This document shows positions 18,680-26,782 of a stretch of 64,000 bases of DNA, one piece after another; positions within the stretch are counted from its first letter, which is position 1; each line of letters begins with the position of its first letter. The notes under the pieces are model-generated. The model ran no database searches and had not been told where the DNA came from. It was given only the letters and a program-made list of their open reading frames with translations. A program made the position numbers and the translations under genes. Source of the DNA: Streptomyces luteogriseus. GTDB taxonomy: Bacteria > Actinomycetota > Actinomycetes > Streptomycetales > Streptomycetaceae. The stretch spans positions 6,448,001 through 6,512,000 of the forward strand of contig NZ_JACHMS010000001.1 in assembly GCF_014205055.1 (NCBI RefSeq), given 5' to 3'.

Positions 18680-19329
18680 GCAGCCCCCTGAAGACGCGGA
18701 AGAAGGTCGTCGTCTTCGACTACGGCTTCGGCAACGTCCGTTCCGCCGAGCGCGCCCTCGCGCGCGCGGGTGCCGACGTCGAGATCACCCGTGACTACGA
18801 CAAGGCCCTGAACGCCGACGGCCTGCTGGTCCCCGGCGTCGGCGCCTTCGCGTCCTGCATGACGGGCCTGCGCGAGGCCCGCGGCGACTGGATCGTCGAC
18901 CGCCGGCTGTCCGGCGGCCGCCCGGTCATGGGCATCTGCGTCGGCATGCAGATCCTCTTCGCCCGCGGCATCGAGCACGGCGTGGAGAGCGAGGGCCTCG
19001 ACGAGTGGCCCGGCTCCGTCGAGCCGCTCCAGGCCGAGATCGTGCCCCACATGGGCTGGAACACCGTCGAGGCGGCCCCCGGCTCGCAGCTGTTCGCCGG
19101 CCTCGATGCGGACGCCCGCTTCTACTTCGTGCACTCCTACGCCGTCCACGACTGGTCGCTGGAGACGCACAACCCGGCGATGACGGCCCCCAAGGTCACC
19201 TGGTCCACCCACGGCAAGCCGTTCGTCGCCGCCGTCGAGAACGGCGCCCTGTGGGCCACGCAGTTCCACCCCGAGAAGTCCGGCGACGCCGGAGCCCAGC
19301 TCCTCACCAACTGGATCGGAACACTGTGA
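18676..19329 (+). CDS. hisH: Imidazole glycerol phosphate synthase, glutaminase subunit
   Basis: 217 aa, class I glutamine amidotransferase. The nucleophile is C88 in GICVGMQ, with the His/Glu of the triad at H198 and E200 in FHPEKS. It supplies ammonia to HisF. The rare TTG start at 18676 is chosen because GGAGG at 18664-18668 sits 7 nt before it; GTG 18670 in the same frame would be only 1 nt from that site. The stop overlaps the priA GTG. Confidence 0.95.
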   Translation: MSSPLKTRKKVVVFDYGFGNVRSAERALARAGADVEITRDYDKALNADGLLVPGVGAFASCMTGLREARGDWIVDRRLSGGRPVMGICVGMQILFARGIEHGVESEGLDEWPGSVEPLQAEIVPHMGWNTVEAAPGSQLFAGLDADARFYFVHSYAVHDWSLETHNPAMTAPKVTWSTHGKPFVAAVENGALWATQFHPEKSGDAGAQLLTNWIGTL

Positions 19330-20051
19330 GCAAGCTCGAACTCCTCCCCGCCGTCGACGTCCGGGACGGCCAGGCCGTCCGCCTGGTGCACGGCGAGTCC
19401 GGCTCGGAGACCTCCTACGGCTCCCCGCTGGAGGCCGCCCTCGCCTGGCAGCGCTCCGGCGCCGAATGGCTGCACCTGGTCGACCTGGACGCCGCCTTCG
19501 GCACCGGGAACAACCGCGAGCTGATCGCCGAGGTCGCCCGCGCCATGGACATCAAGGTGGAACTGTCCGGCGGCATCCGCGACGACGAGACCCTCGCCGC
19601 CGCCCTCGCCACCGGCTGCAAGCGCGTCAACCTGGGCACGGCCGCCCTGGAGACGCCGGAGTGGGTCGCCAAGGTCATCGCCGAGCACGGCGACCAGATC
19701 GCCGTCGGTCTCGACGTCCGCGGCACGACCCTGCGCGGGCGCGGCTGGACCCGCGACGGCGGCGACCTCTACGAGACGCTGGAGCGCCTCGACAAGGAGG
19801 GCTGCGCGCGGTACGTCGTCACCGACATCGCCAAGGACGGCACGCTCCAGGGCCCCAACCTGGAACTGCTGCGCAACGTGTGCGCCGCCACCGACCGCCC
19901 GGTCGTGGCCTCCGGCGGGGTTTCCTCGCTCGACGACCTGCGCGCCATCGCCGACCTCGTCCCGCTCGGTGTCGAGGGCGCCATCGTCGGGAAGGCGCTG
20001 TACGCGAAGGCGTTCACCCTTGAAGAGGCCTTGGAGGCTGTGTCGTCATGA
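19326..20051 (+). CDS. priA: Bifunctional ProFAR / phosphoribosylanthranilate isomerase
   Basis: 241 aa beta/alpha barrel. Catalytic Asp residues are D11 (PAVDVRDG), D130 (GLDVRG) and D171 (DIAKDGTL); R19 in AVRLVHGE is the residue used for both substrates in PriA enzymes. In Streptomyces PriA performs both the HisA and the TrpF isomerisation (established knowledge). No trpF is visible in the trp cluster of this window, which agrees. It is coupled to hisH upstream and to the RidA gene downstream by 4-nt overlaps. Confidence 0.95.
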   Translation: MSKLELLPAVDVRDGQAVRLVHGESGSETSYGSPLEAALAWQRSGAEWLHLVDLDAAFGTGNNRELIAEVARAMDIKVELSGGIRDDETLAAALATGCKRVNLGTAALETPEWVAKVIAEHGDQIAVGLDVRGTTLRGRGWTRDGGDLYETLERLDKEGCARYVVTDIAKDGTLQGPNLELLRNVCAATDRPVVASGGVSSLDDLRAIADLVPLGVEGAIVGKALYAKAFTLEEALEAVSS

Positions 20052-20449
20052 CCGTGCGGCGTGTGCAGAGCGGAAGTCCCTGGGAAGAATCCTTCGGTTT
20101 TGCACGCGCCGTCGCGGCGGGCGACCGGGTGCTGGTCGCGGGCACGACCGCGTTCAAGGGCGATGTGCTCTACGGCGAGGGCGACCCGTACGAGCAGGCC
20201 AAGGTGGCCTTCACCACCGCTCTGGAGGCGATCGCGGAGTTCGGGCTCACTCCCGAGTCCGTGATCCGGACCCGCGTGTGCCTGGCACACGCCCGGGACG
20301 TCGACGCGGTGGGCCGGGCCCACAAGGAGATGTTCGACGCCGTACGCCCGGTCACGACCCTGCTGGTCGTGCAGGGCTTCATCGACTCCCGGGTCCTGGT
20401 GTCGGTGGAAGTGGAAGCATTCAGAGGGACACCTTCAGCGGAACACTAG
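20048..20449 (+). CDS. RidA (YjgF/YER057c/UK114) family protein
   Basis: 133 aa, the family size. The conserved Arg that binds the carboxylate of imine substrates is in VIRTRVCLA, and GTTAFKGDVLY precedes it. Family members hydrolyse reactive enamines and imines such as 2-aminoacrylate. Here it lies between priA and hisF with a 4-nt overlap to priA, which suggests a role linked to histidine or amino-acid metabolism. It is cytoplasmic. Confidence 0.9.
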   Translation: MTVRRVQSGSPWEESFGFARAVAAGDRVLVAGTTAFKGDVLYGEGDPYEQAKVAFTTALEAIAEFGLTPESVIRTRVCLAHARDVDAVGRAHKEMFDAVRPVTTLLVVQGFIDSRVLVSVEVEAFRGTPSAEH

Positions 20450-20462
20450 AGGAGCACGATTC

Positions 20463-21218
20463 ATGACCCTGGCGGTCCGAGTCATCCCCTGCCTGGACGT
20501 GGACAACGGCCGGGTCGTCAAGGGCGTCAACTTCCAGAACCTGCGCGACGCGGGCGACCCCGTCGAGATGGCCAAGGTGTACGACGCCGAGGGCGCCGAC
20601 GAGCTGACGTTCCTGGACATCACGGCCTCGTCGGGCAACCGCGAGACCACGTACGACGTGGTGCGCCGCACGGCCGAGCAGGTGTTCATCCCGCTCACGG
20701 TCGGCGGCGGCGTCCGCACGGCCGAGGACGTGGACAAGCTGCTGCGCGCCGGTGCGGACAAGGTCGGCGTCAACACGGCCGCGATCGCCCGCCCCGACCT
20801 GATCCGAGAGATCGCCGAGCGCTTCGGCCGTCAGGTGCTGGTCCTGTCGGTCGACGCCCGCCGCACCGAGTCGGGCTCCTTCGAGGTCACCACCCACGGC
20901 GGCCGCAAGGGCACCGGCATCGACGCCGTCGAGTGGGCCCACCGGGCCGCCGAACTGGGCGCCGGTGAGATCCTGCTCAACTCGATGGACGCCGACGGCA
21001 CCAAGGACGGCTACGACCTGGAGATGATCCGGGCCGTGCGCAAGCACGTCACGGTCCCCGTCATCGCCTCGGGCGGCGCCGGCAGGCTGACCGACTTCCC
21101 CCCGGCCGTCGAGGCGGGCGCGGACGCGGTCCTTGCGGCCTCGGTGTTCCACTTCGGGGATCTGCGGATCGGCCAGGTCAAGGAGACGCTGCGGGAGGCG
21201 GGACACCCGGTGCGGTGA
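20463..21218 (+). CDS. hisF: Imidazole glycerol phosphate synthase, cyclase subunit
   Basis: 251 aa beta/alpha barrel. Catalytic acids are D12 (IPCLDVDNGRVVKG) and D131 (LSVDARR), and the C-terminal GGAG phosphate-binding loop is present. With HisH it turns PRFAR and ammonia into imidazole glycerol phosphate and AICAR. ATG start 13 bp after the RidA gene, with AGAGGAG upstream. Last gene of this his operon; a strong hairpin follows. Confidence 0.97.
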   Translation: MTLAVRVIPCLDVDNGRVVKGVNFQNLRDAGDPVEMAKVYDAEGADELTFLDITASSGNRETTYDVVRRTAEQVFIPLTVGGGVRTAEDVDKLLRAGADKVGVNTAAIARPDLIREIAERFGRQVLVLSVDARRTESGSFEVTTHGGRKGTGIDAVEWAHRAAELGAGEILLNSMDADGTKDGYDLEMIRAVRKHVTVPVIASGGAGRLTDFPPAVEAGADAVLAASVFHFGDLRIGQVKETLREAGHPVR

Positions 21219-21231
21219 CGTCCCCGTCTGA

Positions 21232-21268
21232 CGAGAGCCCCGGCCGCGTGGTGCGGCCGGGGCTCTCG
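21232..21268. terminator. Terminator of the his operon
   Basis: Perfect 16-bp GC-rich stem (21232-21247 with 21253-21268) and a 5-nt loop, 13 bp after the hisF stop. Confidence 0.88.
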
Positions 21269-21271
21269 CCT

Positions 21272-21370
21272 GTCCCTCAGATCCCTCGGATCCCTCGGAT
21301 CCCTCGGATCCCTCGGATCCCTCGGATCCCTCGGATCCCTCGGATCCCTCGGATCCCTCGGATCCCTCAG
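21272..21370. repeat. Tandem repeat of 9 bp, 11 units
   Basis: Nine exact copies of ATCCCTCGG (21281-21361), flanked by one variant unit on each side, GTCCCTCAG (21272-21280) and ATCCCTCAG (21362-21370). The array lies between the his terminator and the convergent TIGR03085-type gene; the last unit contains that gene's stop codon (21367-21369). Each unit carries most of a BamHI-like GGATCC junction. It probably expanded by replication slippage. Confidence 0.97.
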
Positions 21371-22002
21371 ATCCCGAGCTGCTTCGACTCGTGCAGCTTC
21401 GCGATCGCGTTCTCGTCGCCGTCCAGGCCGACCTTGGCCGCGCTCTGACGGCCGTAGCAGAACAGGACCAGTTCGGACGGCTCGCCGGTCACGGTGACCA
21501 CCGGGGTGCCGCGGTGGGCCACCGCCGTCTGGCCGTCGGGCCGGCGCAGGACCAGGCCCGTCGGGACGCCGCGGCCCATCAGACGCGCGGTGCGCTCCAG
21601 GCGGGACCACAGGGCGTCCTGGAAGACCGGGTCGAGGTCGCGCGGGGACCAGTCGGGCTGGGCCCGGCGGACGTCCTCGGTGTGGACGTAGAACTCGATG
21701 ATGTTCGACGCCTCGTCGACCGGCTTGAGGGAGAAGGGCGAGAAACGCGGCGGACCCGTACGGATCAGCTGGATCAGCTCCTCGTACGGCTTGTCGGTGT
21801 ACTCCGCCATCACCTTCTCCAGGCGCGGCGCGAGCTGCTTGATCAGTATGCCGCCGGCGGCGTCCGGGCGGCGCTCGCGCACCACGACGTGCGCCGCGAG
21901 GTCCCGGGTCGTCCAGCCCTCGCACAGGGTGGGCGCGTCCGGGCCCGCGGTCTCCAACAGGTCGGCGAGGAGAAGTCGTTCGCGCTTGGCATGGGTCGAC
22001 AT
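21367..22002 (-). CDS. Maleylpyruvate isomerase-like (TIGR03085) metal-binding protein
   Basis: 211 aa. The DinB/MDMPI-type four-helix N-terminus has LLETAGPDAPTLCEGWTTRDLAAHVV, and a later IEFYVHTEDVRRAQP supplies a conserved His. These match the actinobacterial TIGR03085 family of predicted metal-binding or thiol-dependent enzymes with unknown substrate. ATG start 22002. Its stop codon lies in the last unit of the 9-bp repeat array, so a single base change there would extend the protein with Gly-Ile-Arg repeats. Divergent from hisI. Confidence 0.88.
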   Translation of the reverse strand: MSTHAKRERLLLADLLETAGPDAPTLCEGWTTRDLAAHVVVRERRPDAAGGILIKQLAPRLEKVMAEYTDKPYEELIQLIRTGPPRFSPFSLKPVDEASNIIEFYVHTEDVRRAQPDWSPRDLDPVFQDALWSRLERTARLMGRGVPTGLVLRRPDGQTAVAHRGTPVVTVTGEPSELVLFCYGRQSAAKVGLDGDENAIAKLHESKQLGI

Positions 22003-22085
22003 GCGGCCAGCCTACGACCGCCCGTCAGGTCCGCACAGCGGACACTCCACCCGGCCTGTCGGTGGCGCGCGGCACAATGGTCACC

Positions 22086-22472
22086 ATGACCAGCACGCCC
22101 AGTCGCCTCGACCCGGAGATCGCCGTGCGCCTCAAGCGCAGCCCCGACGGCCTCCTGCCCGCCATCGCCCAGCAGTACGACACCGGAGAGGTGCTCATGC
22201 TCGGCTGGATGGACGACGAGGCGCTGCACCGCACCCTGACCACCGGCCGGTGCACCTACTGGTCGCGCAGCCGCGGCGAGTACTGGGTCAAGGGCGACAC
22301 CTCCGGCCACTTCCAGTGGGTGAAGTCCGTCGCCCTGGACTGCGACGCCGACACCGTGCTCGTCAAGGTCGACCAGGTGGGTGCCGCCTGCCACACCGGT
22401 GCCCGCACCTGTTTCGACGAGGACGTGCTCCTCAAGGACGGCGGTCCCGCCGGCCCCGTCGCGGATCAGTAA
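22086..22472 (+). CDS. hisI: Phosphoribosyl-AMP cyclohydrolase
   Basis: 128 aa, monofunctional (no HisE domain). Conserved Asp/Cys metal ligands are in LDCDADT and GAACHTGARTCF; MLGWMDDEAL and TGRCTYWSRSR are family signatures. Opens the purine ring of PR-AMP. ATG 22086 is used; upstream ATGs at 22062 and 22077 are in frame. No clear ribosome-binding site is present, so it may be leaderless. hisE and hisG are not in the window. trpE follows 11 bp downstream. Confidence 0.95.
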   Translation: MTSTPSRLDPEIAVRLKRSPDGLLPAIAQQYDTGEVLMLGWMDDEALHRTLTTGRCTYWSRSRGEYWVKGDTSGHFQWVKSVALDCDADTVLVKVDQVGAACHTGARTCFDEDVLLKDGGPAGPVADQ

Positions 22473-22483
22473 GGTCAGCGGCC

Positions 22484-23965
22484 ATGGACCTCGAGACCTT
22501 CCGCAAGCTCGCCACCGACCGGCGGGTCGTCCCCGTCACCCGCAAGCTCCTCGCCGACGGCGACACCCCGGTCGCGCTCTACCGCAAGCTCGCCGCCGAG
22601 CGCCCCGGCACCTTCCTGCTGGAATCCGCGGAGAACGGCCGCTCCTGGTCCCGGTACTCCTTCGTGGGCGTGCGCTCCGCAGCGACCCTGACCGCACGCG
22701 ACGGACAGGCCCACTGGCTCGGCGCCCCGCCCGTCGGCGTCCCCACGGACGGCGACCCCCTCGCCGCCCTGCGCGCCACCATCGAAGCCCTGCACACGCC
22801 CCACCAGGAGGGCATGCCGCCCTTCACCGGCGGCATGGTCGGCTACCTCGGCTACGACATCGTCCGCCGCCTGGAGAAGATCGGCCCCGGCGAGCGCGAC
22901 GACCTGAAGCTGCCCGAGCTGACCATGCTCCTCACCAGCGACCTGGCCGTCATGGACCACTGGGAGGGCTCGGTCCTGCTGATCGCCAACGCGATCAACC
23001 ACAACGACCTGGAGACGGGCGTCGACGAGGCCCACGCCGACGCCGTCGCCCGCCTCGACGCCATGGAGGCCGACCTCTCCCGCCCGGTCGCCCAGCCCCC
23101 GGCCGTCCTCCCGCCCTCCGAACTCCCCGAGTACACCGCGCTGTGGGGCGGCCCCGACTTCCAGGTGGCCGTCGAGGACATCAAGGAGCGCATCCGCGCC
23201 GGTGAGGCCTTCCAGGTGGTCCCCTCCCAGCGGTTCGAGACGCCGTGCACGGCGAGCGCGCTCGACGTCTACCGGGTCCTGCGGGCCACCAACCCGTCCC
23301 CGTACATGTACCTGTTCCGCTTCGACGGGTTCGACGTCGTCGGCTCGTCCCCCGAGGCCCTGGTCAAGGTCGAGGACGGCCGGGCCATGGTCCACCCCAT
23401 CGCCGGCACCCGCTGGCGCGGCGCCACCCCGCAGGAGGACCAGGCCCTCGCCGAGGAGCTGCTCGCCGACCCCAAGGAGCGCGCCGAGCACCTCATGCTC
23501 GTCGACCTGGGCCGTAACGACCTGGGGCGGGTCTGCGAGCCCGGCTCGGTCGAGGTCGTCGACTTCATGTCCGTCGAGCGGTACTCGCACGTCATGCACA
23601 TCGTCTCGACGGTGACGGGCCGCGTCGCCCCGGGCCGTACCGCCTTCGACGTCCTCACCGCCTGCTTCCCGGCCGGCACCCTCTCCGGCGCCCCGAAGCC
23701 CCGCGCCATGCAGATCATCGATGAACTCGAACCCTCCCGGCGCGGCCTCTACGGCGGCTGCGTCGGCTACCTCGACTTCGCCGGCGACTCCGACACCGCC
23801 ATCGCCATCCGCACCGCCCTCCTGCGGGACGGCACCGCGTACGTGCAGGCCGGAGCGGGCATCGTCGCCGACTCCGACCCGGTCGCCGAGGACACCGAGT
23901 GCCGCAACAAGGCGGCCGCGGTGCTGCGGGCCGTCCACACGGCGAACCGGCTGGGAAAGGCCTGA
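22484..23965 (+). CDS. trpE: Anthranilate synthase component I
   Basis: 493 aa. The N-terminal domain holds the tryptophan-feedback LLESAENGRSWSRYSF motif (LLES...). The chorismate-binding domain carries PIAGTRWRG, LVDLGRNDLGRV and GTLSGAPKPRAM, the usual catalytic and Mg-binding stretches. Makes anthranilate from chorismate with a TrpG subunit encoded elsewhere. ATG 22484 lies 11 bp after hisI, suggesting co-transcription; no leader peptide or attenuator fits in that space. A hairpin follows. Confidence 0.97.
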   Translation: MDLETFRKLATDRRVVPVTRKLLADGDTPVALYRKLAAERPGTFLLESAENGRSWSRYSFVGVRSAATLTARDGQAHWLGAPPVGVPTDGDPLAALRATIEALHTPHQEGMPPFTGGMVGYLGYDIVRRLEKIGPGERDDLKLPELTMLLTSDLAVMDHWEGSVLLIANAINHNDLETGVDEAHADAVARLDAMEADLSRPVAQPPAVLPPSELPEYTALWGGPDFQVAVEDIKERIRAGEAFQVVPSQRFETPCTASALDVYRVLRATNPSPYMYLFRFDGFDVVGSSPEALVKVEDGRAMVHPIAGTRWRGATPQEDQALAEELLADPKERAEHLMLVDLGRNDLGRVCEPGSVEVVDFMSVERYSHVMHIVSTVTGRVAPGRTAFDVLTACFPAGTLSGAPKPRAMQIIDELEPSRRGLYGGCVGYLDFAGDSDTAIAIRTALLRDGTAYVQAGAGIVADSDPVAEDTECRNKAAAVLRAVHTANRLGKA

Positions 23966-23967
23966 GA

Positions 23968-23999
23968 TGAACCCCGGGTGACGGTTCGCCCGGGGTTCA
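23968..23999. terminator. Terminator after trpE
   Basis: 11-bp perfect stem (23968-23978 with 23989-23999) and a 10-nt loop, directly after the trpE stop. Confidence 0.8.
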
Positions 24000-24015
24000 G
24001 GCGATAGTGGGGTAC

Positions 24016-24648
24016 GTGACTGCCGTACCGCACCCCCGTTCCGAAGCCCCCGGATCCGCCCGGGCCGGCCGCCTGAGCCTCGCCGTCGCGCTGCTGAGCG
24101 GCGCGCTCGGCGCTGCCGTGGCGCTGCTCGCCACCCGGCAGCAATGGTCGCAGGGCACCGCGACGGTGGCCGGCGGCGCCTTCCCCCTGACCGCCAAGGG
24201 CAGCGACGTCACGGGCGTTCCCGCGGCGCTCGCCATAGTGGGCCTCGCCGCGCTCGTCGCCGTGTTCGCCGTCCGCCGCGCCGGCCGCTTCGTCGTCGCC
24301 GCGCTGCTGGCGCTCTCCGGCGCCGGCATCGTCGCCGCGGCCCTGCTCGGCGCCTCCGACAGCTCCGCGCTCGACGAGCAGGCCGCCCAGGCCTCCGGCG
24401 ACACCTCGGCCTCCGTCGACGCCCTCAGCCACACCGCCTGGCCGTACGTCGCGGTCGTCGGCGGCGTCCTGATCCTGGTCGCCGGACTCCTCGCCCTGCG
24501 CTACGGGCGGCTGTGGCCCGCCATGTCCGGCCGATACGAGCGCGGCGCGACGCCCCAGCCGCGCCGCAAGACCCCCGCCGTCGACCCCGACCGGCCGGAG
24601 GACCTGTGGAAGGCACTCGACCGCGGCGAGGACCCGACCGGGGCCTGA
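24016..24648 (+). CDS. Trp-operon-associated membrane protein (TIGR02234 type)
   Basis: 210 aa with four membrane segments (about 18-38, 70-90, 95-115 and 140-165) and a charged cytoplasmic tail. The position directly after trpE and the pattern match the actinobacterial 'trp operon chromosome-associated' family, whose function is not known. GTG 24016 is preferred over GTG 24007 because a GTGGGG stretch sits before it. Confidence 0.85.
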   Translation: MTAVPHPRSEAPGSARAGRLSLAVALLSGALGAAVALLATRQQWSQGTATVAGGAFPLTAKGSDVTGVPAALAIVGLAALVAVFAVRRAGRFVVAALLALSGAGIVAAALLGASDSSALDEQAAQASGDTSASVDALSHTAWPYVAVVGGVLILVAGLLALRYGRLWPAMSGRYERGATPQPRRKTPAVDPDRPEDLWKALDRGEDPTGA

Positions 24649-24757
24649 GCCCACCCGGGGGACCGGGGAGCACCCCCGCTCACCGAGCGGGCACGCGTGC
24701 GGGACAATGGGCCCGAGCGTCCTGCTCAGACACGCACACAGCAACGAGGAGCAAGCA

Positions 24758-25009
24758 ATGGCGGGCAGCAGCCACGGTCACACCCCGGCCGCCTGGACCG
24801 GTGTCACGATCGCCTTCATCGGTTTCTGCGTCTCGGGCGCGTTCATGGTGCTGGACCAGCCGGTGGGCTTCTGGGCGGGCATGGTGGTCGTGCTGCTCGG
24901 CGGTGTCGTCGGCGGCATCATGCGGATGATGGGCCTGGGCCAGCCCAAGGAAGCGCACCAGCCGCACCGGACCACGGGCGACCGCGAGCCGGCCGGCGCC
25001 GGGAGCTGA
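24758..25009 (+). CDS. HGxxPAAW-family small membrane protein
   Basis: 83 aa. Contains the family motif HGHTPAAW at residues 6-13, followed by two membrane helices (about 14-34 and 40-60) and a polar tail. ATG 24758 follows GAGGAGC. The family is usually found in actinobacterial trp regions and has no assigned function. Closed by a compound hairpin. Confidence 0.88.
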   Translation: MAGSSHGHTPAAWTGVTIAFIGFCVSGAFMVLDQPVGFWAGMVVVLLGGVVGGIMRMMGLGQPKEAHQPHRTTGDREPAGAGS

Positions 25010-25042
25010 CCCCCGCGGCACGGTCCGCGGAGCACGTCCTCA

Positions 25043-25088
25043 CGTGAGGGGCGGCGCTGGCACACGAGTGCCGGAACCGCCCCTCACG
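25043..25088. terminator. Compound hairpin before the DUF2752 gene
   Basis: 12-bp outer stem (25043-25054 with 25077-25088) enclosing a second small stem GGCAC/GTGCC (25059-25072). Acts as the terminator of the HGxxPAAW gene. Confidence 0.75.
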
Positions 25089-25103
25089 CGCGTGCGGGGC
25101 ACA

Positions 25104-25538
25104 ATGCATACCGTGAACGCCGAGAGCCGAAGGGTGACGCAGAGCGTCCCGAGCCGTCTGGCCGTCCCCGCCGGGGTGCTCGCGGCCGTCGCCGCCGCCT
25201 TCGCCTACGTGGGCACCGTGGACCCCAACGAACCCGGCCACTACCCCGTCTGCCCGCTGTTGCGCTACACCGGCCTGTACTGCCCCGGCTGCGGCGGCCT
25301 GCGCAGCGCGCACGCCTTCGTCCACGGGGACGTCCTCGCGGCGCTGCACGCCAACGCGCTCGCGACCCTCGGCTATCTGGGCTTCGCCGCGCTGTGGACC
25401 GTATGGGTGGTCCACGCGGTCCGCGGGCGCCCGCTGCGGATCGACCCCCGCCCGGGACTGGTGTGGAGCCTCGGAGCGTTGCTGCTGGTCTTCACCGCTG
25501 TCCGGAACCTGCCCTTCGGTGGCTGGCTCCATCCTTGA
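25104..25538 (+). CDS. DUF2752 membrane protein
   Basis: 144 aa. Carries the family hallmark YCPGCGGLRSAHAF, a Cys pair beside a membrane segment, within three hydrophobic helices. The start is uncertain between ATG 25104 and GTG 25113. Function unknown; the CPGC pair could bind metal or be redox active. It lies upstream of trpC but is probably transcribed apart from it. Confidence 0.85.
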   Translation: MHTVNAESRRVTQSVPSRLAVPAGVLAAVAAAFAYVGTVDPNEPGHYPVCPLLRYTGLYCPGCGGLRSAHAFVHGDVLAALHANALATLGYLGFAALWTVWVVHAVRGRPLRIDPRPGLVWSLGALLLVFTAVRNLPFGGWLHP

Positions 25539-25677
25539 TCAACAGGCGGATGTCCAGGTAGTGGGACCGGCGTCAACCGGATGTGAGGCCTACGCCCCGC
25601 TGCGGATACCATCGCAGTGACCATCGGTTTTCGATCGGTCGCTGGAACTGTCAAGAGTCTGGAAGGGGGCCGCTCGC

Positions 25678-26487
25678 GTGAGTGTGCTCGACGAGATCAT
25701 CGACGGAGTCCGTGCCGACCTTGCGGAGCGGCAGGCGCGCGTCAGCCTCGACGAGCTCAAGGAGCGCGCGGCGAAGGCTCCCGCGGCCAAGGACGGCGCG
25801 GCCGCACTGCGCGGCGAGGGCGTCAAGGTCATCTGCGAGGTCAAGCGCTCCAGCCCCTCCAAGGGTGCGCTGGCCGCGATCGCCGACCCGGCCGGACTCG
25901 CCGCGGACTACGAGGCGGGCGGTGCGGCCGTCATCTCCGTCCTCACCGAGGAGCGCCGCTTCGGCGGTTCGCTCGCCGACCTGGAGGCCGTCCGCGCCCG
26001 GGTGGACATCCCCGTGCTGCGCAAGGACTTCATCGTCACGTCGTACCAGCTGTGGGAGGCCCGCGCCTACGGCGCCGACGTCGTGCTGCTGATCGTCGCC
26101 GCCCTCGACCAGCCCGCCCTGGAGTCCCTCATCGAGCGCGCCGAGTCCATCGGGCTCACGCCGCTCGTCGAGGTGCACGACGAGGACGAGGTCGAGCGGG
26201 CGGTGGACGCGGGCGCCCGTGTGATCGGCGTCAACGCGCGCAACCTCAAGACCCTCGAGGTCGACCGCGGCACGTTCGAGCGGGTGGCACCGGAGATCCC
26301 CGACCACATCATCAAGATCGCCGAGTCCGGTGTCCGGGGCCCGCACGACCTCATCGCGTACGCCAACGCCGGCGCCGACGCGGTCCTGGTCGGCGAGTCC
26401 CTCGTCACCGGCAAGGACCCGAGGACGGCGGTCTCGGACCTGGTGGCGGCCGGCGAGCACCCCGCACTCCGGCACGGCCGGAGCTGA
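25678..26487 (+). CDS. trpC: Indole-3-glycerol phosphate synthase
   Basis: 269 aa beta/alpha barrel. Catalytic Lys residues are in EVKRSSPSKG and LRKDFI, and the Glu/Asn of the active site are in LVEVHDEDE, GVNARNLKT and AESGVRG. Closes the indole ring from CdRP. GTG 25678 follows GGAAGGGGG. The 139-bp upstream region has a small hairpin but no Trp-rich leader peptide. trpM and trpBA follow on the same strand. Confidence 0.97.
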   Translation: MSVLDEIIDGVRADLAERQARVSLDELKERAAKAPAAKDGAAALRGEGVKVICEVKRSSPSKGALAAIADPAGLAADYEAGGAAVISVLTEERRFGGSLADLEAVRARVDIPVLRKDFIVTSYQLWEARAYGADVVLLIVAALDQPALESLIERAESIGLTPLVEVHDEDEVERAVDAGARVIGVNARNLKTLEVDRGTFERVAPEIPDHIIKIAESGVRGPHDLIAYANAGADAVLVGESLVTGKDPRTAVSDLVAAGEHPALRHGRS

Positions 26488-26508
26488 TCACCCGCTAGGC
26501 TTGCCCCG

Positions 26509-26676
26509 ATGACTCCCACCATGACGACCGTGGACCGGTACGCCCGCCTCGCGCGCGGCTGCCGCCCCCGCGGCTGCCGTGCACCGGCCCGCCGGATCCA
26601 CGGCCGCCGCGTCCGGTACGTCATCGGTGACGAGCCCGGGCAGGTCAACGGCATGCGATGGCAGCGCGCCCTCTAG
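26509..26676 (+). CDS. trpM: Small tryptophan biosynthesis modulator TrpM
   Basis: 55 aa, very Arg-rich (RGCRPRGCRAPARRIHGRR) with two Cys close together, ending in MRWQRAL. Position between trpC and trpB and the sequence agree with the Streptomyces trpM (also trpX) gene product, reported to modulate tryptophan synthesis. ATG 26509; a second ATG is at 26521. Its TAG stop lies at the edge of a repeated intergenic element (26674-26731). Short and easily missed by gene callers. Confidence 0.85.
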   Translation: MTPTMTTVDRYARLARGCRPRGCRAPARRIHGRRVRYVIGDEPGQVNGMRWQRAL

Positions 26677-26731
26677 GGGCGCGGGGAACTGCGCGACCAG
26701 CCTCGATGGGCCCGCAGCCGACAGGAAGTCC
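26674..26731. repeat. Streptomyces-type dispersed intergenic element
   Basis: The stretch from TAGGGGCGCGGGGAACTGCG through GACCAGC to CCCGCAGCCG is a sequence I recognise as recurring in intergenic regions of many Streptomyces genomes. It lies between trpM and trpB and supplies the trpM stop codon. The copy number in this genome cannot be counted from one window. Confidence 0.65.
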
Positions 26732-26782
26732 TCGCCCCCACGGCGATTAGTGATCAACACACACTCACCGTGAGGTATCCGC

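Noticed and set aside
21272..21370. CRISPR array
   Set aside because: The units are 9 bp and contiguous with no spacers, and no cas gene is near.
21011..21925. An open frame reading Arg-Asp-Pro repeats across the 9-bp array
   Set aside because: An out-of-frame reading of the convergent gene and hisF; the repeats are intergenic.
25539..25677. Tryptophan attenuator leader before trpC
   Set aside because: No short frame with clustered Trp codons; only one weak hairpin. The gap before trpE is 11 bp, too short for one.
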